In this document: piece by piece, positions 45,345-56,529 of the stretch
Layout of the letters: every line of letters begins with the position of its first letter
How positions within the stretch are numbered: position 1 is the first letter of the stretch
NCBI GenBank assembly: GCA_050084515.1
Contig: CM114274.1
Span: 17,112,001-17,176,000, forward strand
Direction: 5' to 3'
Origin: Blasia pusilla
Lineage: Eukaryota; Marchantiophyta; Marchantiopsida; Blasiales
Length of the DNA: 64,000 nt
The notes under the pieces: model-generated
What the model was told of the DNA's origin: nothing
The model's input: only the letters and a program-made list of their open reading frames with translations
Database searches by the model: none
Position numbers and translations under genes: made by a program

Positions 45345-47457
45345 ATGGACCAAATTATCGGGAGTGTAGGCAGCTACTTCTTTTCCCAGCGTGCCAAGAA
45401 GGAGATCGATTCGCTCGGGAATGATGTGAATGTACGTAGTTCCTTCCTCGGTATCGCTATTGGGTGCCGTGCCCCTGTTTTCTGACTAGTTGGGAACTAG
45501 TCTTTTTGAGGCCTGGATGGAGTCCGATTGGATGTTCTTTAGCATCTCAATTCTGGATCTAGTATTGCCATTCGATGTTTTGGTGGAAGTTGCAATTCAG
45601 TTTCGGGTCAGGTGTCGTAATATCTACCTGCCGAGACTGACGACGGGAACCTGATGTAGACCTGCTCCTATTTCTACAACGCAGTGAGTCTGTCAATTTG
45701 AGCCATAATGCTTGTGCAAATCGAGATCGCGTGACTTTTGGCTTGTGTTGGACCATACTATGGCATACGTACTTCCAGTTCACTTATGAATATACATGTG
45801 GACTTTACCTGTACACTTTAGTCTTTATTTTCGTTAACTCTCTGATATCTGGTACTTGTGAGCTTTAGTGGTGAAGAAGTTTTGATCTCTAGTACGGTAG
45901 ATATATGTAATTTGAACCGTTCATGAATCTCGTACGGAGGTTCTACAACCGAGTTACGGTGATGCCTCTCGCTTTCTGCAATTGCACTTTGATTTTCTAT
46001 CTAGGTCCTTTTGGCAACAAATGGGAAGGGATCTGGAAAGATTGGGCTAGTAACTAGTTTGTCAATTGTCTCAATGGGAAGAATCTCACGGAGGTCATTT
46101 CATGAGATTTAGTAGCCTACAGTTGATGCCTTAATTTTTGCTCAGAAGACGGATGGCAGGAATTTTAAGCAATGTTTACTAGTGCTCAGTGTTAGTAATT
46201 TTCCACCTCTGAAGTTTTGCTCCTGTTGGATAACTCAAGTGTTTTCATCTCTCGCTTAAATTCTGAACCAATTGCTACGCAAGTGTTAGGAATTAGAAAC
46301 AAATTAAATGTGGCTCAGAAGGGTCTTATTCTATGGTCTTATCCTGGGAAGTGTGTACTTTCAACTAATTGGTCTTGTTTGTGCTTCTGGTTTGCGTTCG
46401 TATAGTCTGTCACGAATTCTGTGGAGAACTTCTTCAGCAGATTGAAAGGTTCCTTCCTTGGCTAAGACTCCTGCATGCAATCATTTCTGCATTTAGTTTC
46501 TTCAGCTTTTTTAGATTTATATATTTTCTCATGTGTCTAGCTTCTCATCTGAGCAGAGGCTACAGACCTTGGCATGAGCATTTCTTTCTACAGCCTTTTA
46601 TAGAGTTGCTACCACTAGGGTAACATGTCCCCTTATTTGTTGAGATATTATCATTCTTGCTTATACACAGGTGACTCAGTCTTAGTTAGTACTGGAGTTG
46701 CATGGACGTCAAATCCCAGAAGACTAAGCCAGTTCAAATTCACAGTCAAAAAGTGTCCTTTTCGTTAGCCTTCAAGAAAGAGGCAGAACTGTGTATTATC
46801 TACTTCTGCTTGTCACAACTTTAAGATCAGAAGTAGACATCACTGGTAAGAGGTCTGCAGAAAAGTAAGTCAGTTTTATTTCAGCCTCCTTTTAATGATC
46901 AATTGGGACCAGAATAATACCTTGCCAAAGATCACACAACAAACAAAACCAGGAGGTGAGCAGGGTTACAGCTGTGTTCTTTGTCCACGGTAGATTATCA
47001 GGTTGCTTGCCACGCCACAGTTACATTCATTACTCACTAGTCATTGGACACTCATTACATTCATTGCTCCAATACAGGCAAAACACAGAAGGCCTTGCCA
47101 GATCTTTTGGAGCAGTACAATCTTCCGCGAGGTTTATTCCCGAAAAATTTGCTGAACTATGAGCATGATGAAGCCACAGGGGCTCTTGTTATCCACCTCC
47201 CCTTCGTATGTGAGGTTGGGTATAGAGACCAATCTGTTGTAAGATTTGCCAAGACAATAACAGGCAATCTCAGGCCGGGAAGCCTAACAGAGATAGAAGG
47301 GGTGAAAACGAAGGTACTGATATGGGTCAAGGTTTATTCCATCACTTGTGAAAATTCTGAAACGAACAAAGTTCACTTTCAGACGGCCGTCAGAAAGACC
47401 AGAGCCCGAGATGTGTACAATTATGTGCGCGACGGTTTTGATGTGGAGACTTTCTAG
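45345..47457 (+). CDS. DUF538 family protein, intron-containing host gene
   Basis: DUF538 proteins are small plant proteins of unclear biochemical role. Exon 1 (45345-45431) begins MDQIIGSVGSYFFSQRAKKE and ends IDSLGNDVN at a donor GTACGT. The last exon (47078-47457, acceptor AATACAG) encodes GKTQKALPDLLEQYNLPRGL, FPKNLLNYEHDEATGALVIH, CEVGYRDQSVVRFAKTITGN, LTEIEGVKTKVLIWVKVYSI and RDVYNYVRDGFDVETF, then a stop. This is the complete C-terminal domain with no stops. Exon 1 ends in phase 0 while the last exon needs one extra base, so a middle exon of 3n+1 bases should exist in the intron region (45432-47077), where family members encode a short segment ending in Lys-Gly. I could not locate it. 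The open frame upstream of 45345 is 5' UTR. This is the only gene here that looks intact and under selection. Confidence 0.8.
45432..47077 (+). other. Intron region of the DUF538 gene
   Basis: It runs from donor GTACGT at 45432 to the acceptor at 47076-47077. It must contain an unlocated short middle exon. I see no transposon signature inside it. Confidence 0.5.
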
Positions 47458-50400
47458 GTATTCACTTTTCAGACTACTCTGTGTAGAGGCAGTGTAAATT
47501 TCTAATAGTAGGGCTGGACCAGGTCCTCATATTGTTCCTGCTAATAGTGGAATGTTGGCAGCTAAACATTTTCGGTATGGACTTTTGTGAAACCTTCAGT
47601 CATATGACAGAAAAGGGTGATGCGAATTATAGCAGGAACAACTACTGTGAAAGATGATGAAGTTTATGCACTTCACAGCAAATCTGGTGGTTCCAAGTCG
47701 GGGGTCACTCTGGACTTGGCAGCATGATCTTTTCAATACCTTAAATGTTGAGAGGATTTTGAATGTTCTGGAACTATCTAAGTGGAGAAACTTGAAGGTA
47801 ATTGATGTGATCTTAGTTTTAGTTATAGGTGAGATTCCCAACTAAAGAGTTTACATCTTGTTTATAGTACTTTCTAAAAGCTTGTAGCAAAGTCTTCCTT
47901 GCTCTGATGTTGTGGAGCCACTCAACAGTTATATCGTCATTTCTCCCAAAAGTTATTCAATGGGCATGAAATTTATGCAGATGGTTCTTTAAGCTAGGAT
48001 GGATTCTCTGGATTTAAGTGAACCAAGAAGACATGGTTCTCCTTGTTGAATGGGATGGAGACATTATAGTTAAATTTTGTAATTGACAAAAGAATTATGT
48101 AATCCCCTTGTGCATCAAAATAAAGTTTGGCATATATTCCATGAGCACCAAATTTAATTGGTTGCTACTTCTGAGATTGAGTGATATTTAGAGCTCATCA
48201 GAAAATAGAGCATCCTGTTATTACACTATCAAGTTCGGTGCCTAAGAGAAACTCATTTTGTGTGGTCAACCCCAATCTCCAAATATATGGTTAAGAAAAA
48301 ATTGAGTCAATCCTACAGCCACCAAATCAGTGATGTTTGACATGAAAGTTGGTTTACCATCACGTTGGGTGGTCTCAATCCATTTATCTTTGAAACGAAA
48401 ATCAACAACTGTGTTTCCCCATAGTCTTCTACTTAATGTCAATAATTTTAGATTTTTTTCATATTTTAATCTAGATGTGGACACTCTCTTGGTCTACTAA
48501 ACACAATAAGATAATAAGGTTGTCTTGAAGTGGCTATCATGCAAGTAATCATGGATTTGTCCTTATGAAATGAGATTTCACTGATATTTATGAGCCATAT
48601 GGTCCTATTTTAACACAATGACCTCTTGGTAGAAAGATGACTTGTATGTGTACATGGTGATAATTTGGGAGAGGTTTGCCATTAATGCTAGACTCCTTGC
48701 ATGGAGTATGAATTTATCTCCACCTTTATGAACCAATTGAGACTAAAAGGTCTTAATTGCTTTAGTGGATAGTATATGTCCGTTTAGCTTATTGGGAGAA
48801 CAACTCGTTGGGTTGGGTTGTGGAGAGATTTGTGTTCCACATTATTTTTGAGTGGTAACTTGTGTGCATAAGTCATAGTGAGGAGATCCTCTCCAAATTT
48901 TTTTTAAAAAAGGATTTATCTTTAAATACGAAGTGTTCCAACACAAATGTAGCAAAGTTCTCCCCTTCCTCACTCTCCATTGTTGGGGTGGGGAAAATTT
49001 CCATGCTACTATATTTTCCTCATAATTATGACAGAGTTTTTCTATATTTAGAATATGGAGAGCTATTTTTATACATATGCCTATTAGTTAACAAATTTGT
49101 TTTGCGCGAACATACTGAGCAAGATAGTGTCACTCAAAGATTGGGGAGAGAGACGTTTACTCGATGAAGGTAAAAGAAGCCAAGGGTGAGGTGGATGCAC
49201 TATGGGTTAACTTAGTAATTTGGGCTTTAAAGGTGAGAACTTGTTTCAAGAACATGAGCACTTTTGAGTTTTTTTTTTCATATTTTTTCGCATAATTCTC
49301 AAGTCATGCATCCTAGTTCCATTCCACTTACCGTAAAATTTGGCAAGAATTTTGTATGAATGTTACACCATCAACGCATGCATGAGGGATTGATGTCCAT
49401 CCTACTTAGGGGATAATATCTAAGATTATAGAAGTTTTGTAAGTGTGGTCAGATACCATTGTAGAGTTCAACTTCTACTCCTCTTTTCCTCTCTATGAAG
49501 CAGTTTTGACCTTGGGATTTGCTAGTGGAAGTCATGGTTTGAGTCTCTAAGACTCAACCGATTGTGTGTTCCATAGGTACTTGGGCAACTACCAAGCTAA
49601 TAAGTTTTTGGTCTCCTAAGGTGCATATCTTCTCCTTAGGAAGCCTCTTCCCCAAAACTCAACCATCTCTCCAAGTTTCTTTCCTAAAGCTAAGAGCGTT
49701 GGTTATTTCCTCAATGGTTCCTTAGCTCAAACTTGAAATATGGCCAAACACACATCATGGTTAATCCTTGGGTCATGGACTTGAGCGCGTAGGGAGAGAG
49801 AGGGTCCCCTACCTCTCTCCCCCCCCCAACAAAAAAACCTTTATATACTTCAGGATTTCTCCAAGGAAGCCCTACCTTTCTCATCATCCACACTGGCCCT
49901 TCATGATCATTTTGAACCACAATCCAAAGATAGCTTGCAACCTGCAAACCTCTGTTTGACTAGTTCTCCCCCAAGATGGCTAGGAGGAGTCTTCTTGTAG
50001 ATTTTGCAACTCCCAACTTCCCAAATGCATCTTGGAGCTTGGACCTGCATTTTTAGTATCTCATGCTTAGTATCTGCCTTAACGCTCGTTGTTTGGCATC
50101 TCATGGTTTTCTTGTTGCTCTTTGCACTTTGTCACTAGTATTATGGTGTCTCGTCTTTCTTGCTTACTCTCGTGTTCCTTACTACTCACCCTTGACTTGG
50201 AAGTTGGATTAAGGGTCTTATTCCTTTCTTGCCTTACCCTCCTCCCCGCGAGTGGCTACACTCTTTCACACCTAAGGTTAGTCTCAAGGGGCATGCTTGT
50301 CTCGACTAGCATAAGTCCCGCGACCCCTTCTGTTGTCGATACTAGTCTCGTAACTCGTTAGTCGAGGTTTCTCACTTTGGTAGGTCAGTAGGTCTCTACC

Positions 50401-51207
50401 TTGGACCCATGACCATGATTTATTTCACGGGTCCCATAGAGTTCGCTATTCACGATAAACATGAGGATCTAAAGAAAGGATAATGTCATTTTAGACACCT
50501 AGGAAATAAATCGTGGAATTGATGAAGTGGCAATCTTGAGCCTTAAGTAAAAAATAAGTTCAGGATTCAAAAAACATATTTGGTTTTTATAGTTTAAATT
50601 ATTGGTTGAAATCTTGAAAACTGAAGACATGAAATATGGTTTAGAAGTTACAAACAAATGATCTAGATTTAGCCTAGGAATTTTAAATATTGATTTTGAT
50701 GGAAGGACATGGAGAAAGAAGCTACTCACTCTAGTAGCTTTGTCTGATAATATTTTTGTCATCAATAAACAATAATAGGCACAAGAACCACAATCTTTAA
50801 GGAATAACTTATTGATTAATTATACGATCATATGGGGAAATGATATTTTTAAAGAGAAAGTTTTGAGTTAGATAGTATAGTAATGGAAGCCTGTGGTTTG
50901 GCCTCCGTCCACTTTATGATTTAATTTGTGGCAATGGTCAATTATTTGTGGCCATTGGATATTTTGGGTTTGAAAGGTCTCATTGAATCCATTCCATATT
51001 TTGCAAACAGTTAGAGAGGTCGAATTGAAAAGAGCGGCATGAAATCAAATTTCTTCCATTGACATGCCTTTTGACACTCAAGATAGTATTTGGTGTAATT
51101 CATGGATATCTCGTCCCATATTAGGCTGGTAAATACCTAGCATAATTTTTTTTAAAGTAGCTTTATGAGAGAAGTGTCCTCGATAATTCTACATGTGTCA
51201 AAGTCAT
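47458..51207. other. AT-rich stretch with no supported gene
   Basis: The first part is the 3' flank of the DUF538 gene; AATAAA occurs at about 48119. The remainder has only short frames. The 49740-50460 part is less AT-rich and LTR-like in texture, but I could not find a partner copy. Confidence 0.4.
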
Positions 51208-51212
51208 GACAC

Positions 51213-51633
51213 TGTTGGATTCTCAACATCCACTTCTCTGAGCACCATTAAATTGATCGGCCTCATTGTATGAGGAAAAGCCTATTTTGATGGTTCCGAC
51301 TTAGACGTCGAAGGAGTCATAGTAATATGACGTAGGTGGTTTATGGAGTAGCGTTACTAGGATTATCTAACCCTATTTTGCATCAGAGTGCAGGGCACCC
51401 TGATTCAATTTTTTTCTATTAATAGAAATAAAGAAAAATATGTATAAAACCCTAGTTTTCCAAGTAGTGAAATAGTCGGGAGCCGCTGTGGTAGCGCATT
51501 CACGTATGTCGAGTTATCTCCATGTTGAGGTTCCATTGAAGCTCTTCTGTGACCGCACGGACGGACTAGGCCACTTTGTATCTCTAAGTTTTGTAAATAT
51601 TTTAGTGATTTTGTCACTTTCTGTTTTCTCACA
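51213..51633 (+). repeat. Copia 5' LTR
   Basis: 421 bp, from TGTTGGATTCTCAACATCC to TTTTCTCACA. It contains a TATA box TATAAAA at 51443-51449. Confidence 0.92.
51443..51449 (+). promoter_or_regulatory. TATA box of copia 5' LTR
   Basis: TATAAAA lies in the middle of the LTR, at a normal U3/R boundary distance. Confidence 0.55.
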
Positions 51634-51646
51634 TGGTATCAGAGCA
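51634..51646 (+). other. Primer-binding site for initiator-Met tRNA
   Basis: TGGTATCAGAGCA follows the 5' LTR directly. It complements the 3' end of plant initiator methionine tRNA, the usual copia primer. Confidence 0.92.
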
Positions 51647-51705
51647 GTAGGTTTTCCAATATTTTGTATCTGGCGATCTAGTGTGTTTGCATAAAATCTT
51701 GAGAG

Positions 51706-52139
51706 ATGGCTACTTTGTCTATTTCTGCTCGCCCTCCTCGGCTGGGTGAAGGGAAGTTAGATGGGTCTAACTATACATTGTAGAAGTTCAAAATAAGAAT
51801 TGTCCTCGAATCATTTGAGATCTAGGAGACGGCCACAGGGGTCGATTCGAAACCACAAGCTACTTTGAGTTCTGCATGTTCATGTTCATCTTCATGTTCA
51901 TATGGTGATATCAATCATGTTCTAATATTGGCATGGAAATGCAAAAACGTTGATGCTCTATATGCGATTGTCACGAATGTAACTGATTTTGTCATGACTC
52001 TCATTCAACATACGACCACTGTTGCTGAGGCGTGGAACATTCTGAAGAATTAGTATGAAACGAGGAATGAGACTCGGATTGAGAATCTGGAGAATCAGCT
52101 TACGTCCGAGAAATTTTCAGAAAGAGACAGACAAAAGGA
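51706..52139 (+). pseudogene. Copia gag, truncated
   Basis: It starts MATLSISARPPRLGEGKLDG, then SNYTL followed by a stop where Trp is usual. It continues WKCKNVDALYAIVTNVTDFV, TVAEAWNILKN and IENLENQLTSEKFSE, the typical UBN2-like gag pattern. It is cut at about 52139 where the sequence jumps to integrase, so the zinc knuckle, protease and integrase core are deleted. Confidence 0.85.
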
Positions 52140-52800
52140 TTTTGGGCTGAATCTGGCAATATTGCCGTTTATATTCTAAATAGAAGTGCTACCAAGTCAG
52201 TGCAAGGCATGACTCCTCATCAATCATACTCATGTAAGGTACCATCAGTCCAACATTTCAAGACTTTTTGTAGTGAGTGCTTTGTACATATTCCTGAAGC
52301 ATCCAGGATTAAACTAGAGTCCAAAAGCAAGAAGTGCATCTTTATGGGATACAGTGATGAGTCTAAAGCTTATCGCCTATGGTGTCCTGAGGCAAAGAAG
52401 ATTCTTGTGAGTCGTGATGTGGTGTTCTAGGAACAACCTTGTCAAGTGGCGGATATCAATGGTCCGTCCACATTATCATCAAACCAAGAGATAACCCACA
52501 AGAGCACACCACCAATGTTTACACTACATCATAAAGAAGAAGAATTTGGTGATGATTACAAAGTGCAACCTACTCTTCTACTATAGTCGTCATACCCTAA
52601 TTGGATAAAGCAGCTCTTTGATGGTAAGGATCCACCAGCAACTGATGAAGTTGTTACACATCCAAGGAGATCCAAGAAACTAGAGGAGCATAATACAACT
52701 TTAGCACATCTCGTCAACATGGCCTTGATGATAGAGATCTTCAAGGTGGAAGAGCCATCATGCTTGGATGAGGCCCTTGCTCATCCTCAATGAAGAGAGG
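52140..52800 (+). pseudogene. Copia integrase C-terminal part
   Basis: It begins abruptly with FWAESGNIAVYILNRSATKS, then TPHQSYSCKVPSVQHFKTFC, SKKCIFMGYSDESKAYRLW and ILVSRDVVF followed by a stop at 52428-52430. The rest up to RT is a variable linker containing PPATDEVVTHPRRSKKLEEH. The catalytic core is absent. Confidence 0.88.
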
Positions 52801-53579
52801 CCATGCAGATGGAGATGGACGCTATTCAGAGAAATGAAACTTGGACTTTGGTTGAGAAGCCAAAGGACAAGAAGCTAATATGCACCAAGTGGATATACAA
52901 GACCAAGTACAAGTTGGACGGTATATTAGATAAATTCAAAGCGAGATTGGTTCCACAAGGGTGTTCACAAATCAAAGGTTTTGACTATTATGAGACTTTT
53001 GCTCCTACTGCAAGGATGACAACCATTCAAATTGTTCTAGCAATGGCACGAACAAGACGTTGGCCTGTACACCAATACGATGTGAAGTCTGCCTTTCTGA
53101 ATGGGAGTCTCAAGGAGGAGGTGTATGTATCTCAACCACCAGGTTTTGAGACACCCAGATCAGAAGAGAAAGTCTGTTGACTTCATCAAGCATTGTATGG
53201 GTTGAAGCAAGCCCCCAGGATATGGTATCAACGAATAGATACATTCTTCCGAGAGAAGGGTCTCATCATGAGTCCGTCTGAAGCAAATTTGTATGTGTTT
53301 TCCGAAGATGGGTTATATATGTTGATAGTCCTGTATGTGGATGATCAGATCATCACAGGAGACCACAGTAAGAAAATAGAGGAAATGAAGGGAAGGTTTA
53401 AAATTGAGTTTGAAATGTCAGATTTAGGTCTTTTGCACTACTTTATAGGGCTGGAGATTTGGCAACAGTCATATTCTATTTTTCTCTCTGAACAAAAGTA
53501 TGTTAGAGAAATCTTGAAGGTATTCGGGATGACCGAGTTTAAGGCAGTGGTCTCGCCAATGGAGGGATGCGTGTGTTGA
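52801..53579 (+). pseudogene. Copia reverse transcriptase
   Basis: RT is nearly continuous: ETWTLVEKPKDKKLICTKWI, FKARLVPQGCSQIKGFDYYE, TFAPTARMTTIQIVLAMA, HQYDVKSAFLNGSLKEEVYV, an opal at 53178-53180, then LHQALYGLKQAPRIWYQRID and the catalytic LYVDD. It ends with DLGLLHYFIGLEIWQQ and a deletion at about 53565-53580, which removes the segment before the RNase H connection. Confidence 0.93.
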
Positions 53580-54088
53580 AGTACATCAAAGGCACTATCG
53601 AGTACGACATCACCTATGGAGCAGGGACGGAAATGAGAGCTTTTTGTGACTCGGATTGGGCAGGAGATTCAGATTCTTGAAGATCACTTTCGGGTTATTG
53701 CTTCTTGGTAAGATCAAGTGTGGTGTCATGGGTCAGCAAGAAGAAACCTACAGTGGCTCTTTCTTCTACCGAGGCAAAGTACAAGGCGGCTTGTTATGCT
53801 TCTTCTGAAGTAGTATGGTTGAGATGGATATTGGAGGACATCGGAGAAGCACCAGAAAGTGCTACTGTAATGTGGTGTGACAATCAGAGTTGCATTGCCA
53901 TAGCACATAATCCTATGTTTCATTCTTGTACGAAGCACATAGAGATCCTATATCATTTTTTCGTGAGAGAGGTTTTGAAGTTAGTCTATTGTCCAACACA
54001 GGATAGTCGTGCAAACATCTTCACCAAAGCTTTGAGCGGAGATCAGCTTTACCGACATCTGCAGGGTCTTGGCAGAAGTCCAAGATAG
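53580..54088 (+). pseudogene. Copia RNase H
   Basis: It continues LKYIKGTIEYDITYG, FCDSDWAGD, then a stop, then VVSWVSKKKPTVALSSTEAK, VWLRWILEDIGEAPESATVM, WCDNQSCIAIAHNPMFHS, TKHIEILYHFFVRE and NIFTKALSGDQLYRHLQGLG. The domain is complete apart from the stop at about 53680. Confidence 0.92.
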
Positions 54089-54119
54089 TAGTCCACATGA
54101 AAGTGGATATTGAGGGGGG

Positions 54120-54700
54120 TGTTGGATTCTCAACATCCACTTCTCTGAGCACCATTAATCTGATCGGCCTCCTTGTATGAGGAGAAGCCTAGATTGATGG
54201 TTCCGACCTAGACGTCGAAGAAGTCAGAGTAATATGACGTAGGTGGTTTATGGAGTAGCGTTACAAGGATGATCTTACCCTATATTGCATGAGGGTACGG
54301 GGCACCCTGATGCAATATAGGGTTAGATAATCCTAGTTTCCCGAGTAGTGAAAAATAGGTCACGAGCCGAAGCGGTAGCACATTCTCGTATGTCGAGTTA
54401 TCGCCATGTTCAGGTTCGAAGCTCTTCTATGAGCGCACGGACGGACTAGGCCACTTTGTATCTCTAAGTTTTTCAAATTTTTTCTATTAATAGAAACAAA
54501 TAAACATAAGTTTAAAACCCTAGTTTCCCGACTAGTGAAATAGTAGGGAGCCGCAGCGGTAGCGCATTCTCATATGTCGAGTCTCTCCATGTTCAGGTTC
54601 CATCGAAGCTCTTCTAGGAGCGCACGGACGGACTAGGCCACTATGTATCTCTAAGTTTTGTAAAGATTTCAATGATTTTATCACTTTCTGTTTTCTCACA
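54120..54700 (+). repeat. Copia 3' LTR with internal duplication
   Basis: It starts TGTTGGATTCTCAACATCC like the 5' LTR but is 581 bp. A segment beginning CCTAGTTTCCCGA at about 54326 is repeated at about 54518, period about 192 bp. This accounts for the extra length relative to the 421-bp 5' LTR. Confidence 0.9.
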
Positions 54701-54705
54701 GACAC

Positions 54706-55341
54706 TACCAACTTTCGACAATTGGAGGCAATCATGTAAAACATAATCTTTTCCCCTCTCCTATTGTATGTGAATGATTAACCTTTAAGATAATTTTTTT
54801 TACACCAATTGTTTGTTTTTCCGCTCTATCTAAATCTCGAGGCGCTTGTTGAGTTTGCAAAATCTAACCATTTGCTCATACCACTCTACTTCCGGCCACT
54901 AAACAACCCTCTCATCTTAAAGTGAATACTCTAAATCCAATCCTCGAGGTCCTGAAATGCATGATATCATATCCATATTTCCATGCTTGGATCTCGAACC
55001 ATAAATGATTCTTGTGACAAATTCTTGCAGAATCATAATCCGGGGGTAATGTTTGTATTGTGCTATGAGACCAACTTTTGTAATAAGTTCCTAATTGCAG
55101 TATGATCCACAAAGATGAGAATTTTCGTTGCCAATAGTTAATGATGGAATACTTTAAGGGAAAGGACTATTGTTGGAACTATCTTGGGCCCTCTCTACAA
55201 GGCAAGAACATTATACTTGGTGGTGTCAATTATGTGGCATGGCATCTGGTAATATCAAGTGATACCGAATCCGGAGGTAGTGTCAAGGGACATCGGATCC
55301 TAGAGTGTCAAGTGTTATGATATTTGTAGTGGGGCACAAGA
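54706..55341. other. Interval without a supported gene
   Basis: AT-rich flank between the copia element and the LTR fragment. Nothing recognisable. Confidence 0.4.
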
Positions 55342-55708
55342 TGTCATGACCATACGGATTAGGTCGTAGAGTATAGTGTGCTAGTAGAGGCCATACCATA
55401 TGTAGGGCCGTAGTGTCTAGGTAGAGATGCAGTCTCATACATAGGGTTGGGGGTCACTCACTTGAGGGTGACTTTTCCAGTAGGGCCCACTCTTAGGTTG
55501 GAGGATATGGTATGGAGTGCACTCAAAGAACAATTTGTTCTTTGAGTTGAGCTTGTTGCGTTGGGAGTTAGCCTTGGTAGTGAGTAGAGCTCTTGGCTAT
55601 GGTGGTTCCCGCAAGCTTCGACCTGGATTCTCCCATCGTGGAGTGGGTTTGGCTCGATTGTATGTGATTCTATACCTGTTTTATGACACTAGGTCTTTCA
55701 CGGATTTC
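55342..55708 (+). repeat. LTR fragment of the gypsy element-4 family
   Basis: It begins TGTCATGACCATACGGATTA and matches the reverse complement of about 21180-21557, including the phrases GTGCTAGTAGAGGCCATACC and ATTCTCCCATCGTGGAGTGG. Similarity stops after GGATTTCA at about 55708. No internal retroelement sequence follows, so it is a truncated solo LTR or a remnant. Relative to the copy at 21.5 kb it points the other way. Confidence 0.88.
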
Positions 55709-56529
55709 AGTTGTGGTTCACTTGTGTTTGTGTATGCTCTCGTCTATGTTATGTATGTATGTGAGTATGGTATGTCAACGATGTATGTTGTATGACGATG
55801 TGGATTCGCACGACAAAGAGTATATATATGTAGTAAGCCTAGATAGGGAGGCCATATGTGTAGTTTTGTGTGGAGAGGAGAGAAGTGACCTACAAGCCTT
55901 CCTTGATACCTTCATAATTTGTCTATACTACCATCCTTCGGAAGGCTTTTTTTCGACTTACTTGGAGGTTTGATTAGGTAACAATAGGTTGTGCACGTTG
56001 AGGTAACATGTGTGCATAAGTTCCCTTCTTGGAGTCTTCGGGGCCATCTGAGGGGTATACCCCAAGGGGATGCTCATCTTTCCATAGTTGAACATACGAA
56101 GCATTGGTTTGGGCAGGGTATTTTCGGCATGCTAAAGACTTAAATCCCCTCACTTTGAGTGTGGGTTTGCCTCTATTGTTATTTTATGTATGTAATTGGA
56201 GTTCGGTATGTTCCCATCTGATTTTCATTATATGGTCTTCTTGTATGATGGTCTTTATCTATATGTATTACGTTATGTTTTTATATGTATATTTGTGTGT
56301 ATATGTGCATGACAACAATGTATGTTGTAAATGATGCGTTTTCATATAGTAAAATGATTTGATATATATATTTCATTCTTATTAATATTAGAGAGAATTT
56401 ATGTAAGTATTGAGTGATCAACTTAGGAAAATAATATTTCATGTTTAAACCTCTTAATGGTGTCTCATTTGTCCGCGCCCAACTTTAGGAAAAAGAGGTC
56501 ATAATTGGGACATATGAAAACTCTAGTTC
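55709..56529. other. AT-rich interval before the satellite
   Basis: TATG/TGTA-rich, low complexity, no supported gene. Confidence 0.4.

Larger units (their letters stand above)
51208..54705 (+). mobile_element. Ty1/copia retrotransposon with two LTRs and target duplication
   Basis: The complete outline is target duplication GACAC (51208-51212), 5' LTR (51213-51633), primer-binding site (51634-51646), internal region with remnants of gag, integrase, RT and RNase H, polypurine tract (about 54110-54119), 3' LTR (54120-54700), and target duplication GACAC (54701-54705). The internal part is only about 2.5 kb and has at least two deletions, so the copy cannot move by itself. Confidence 0.95.

Noticed and set aside
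48862-49167. Plus-strand frame of 101 codons
   Set aside because: AT-rich composition, no domain, no splice or promoter context.
55517-55973. Plus-strand frames with RWELALVVSRALGYGGSRK
   Set aside because: The same chain appears at 21167-21352 on the minus strand only because both are copies of an LTR. It is not a protein-coding signal.
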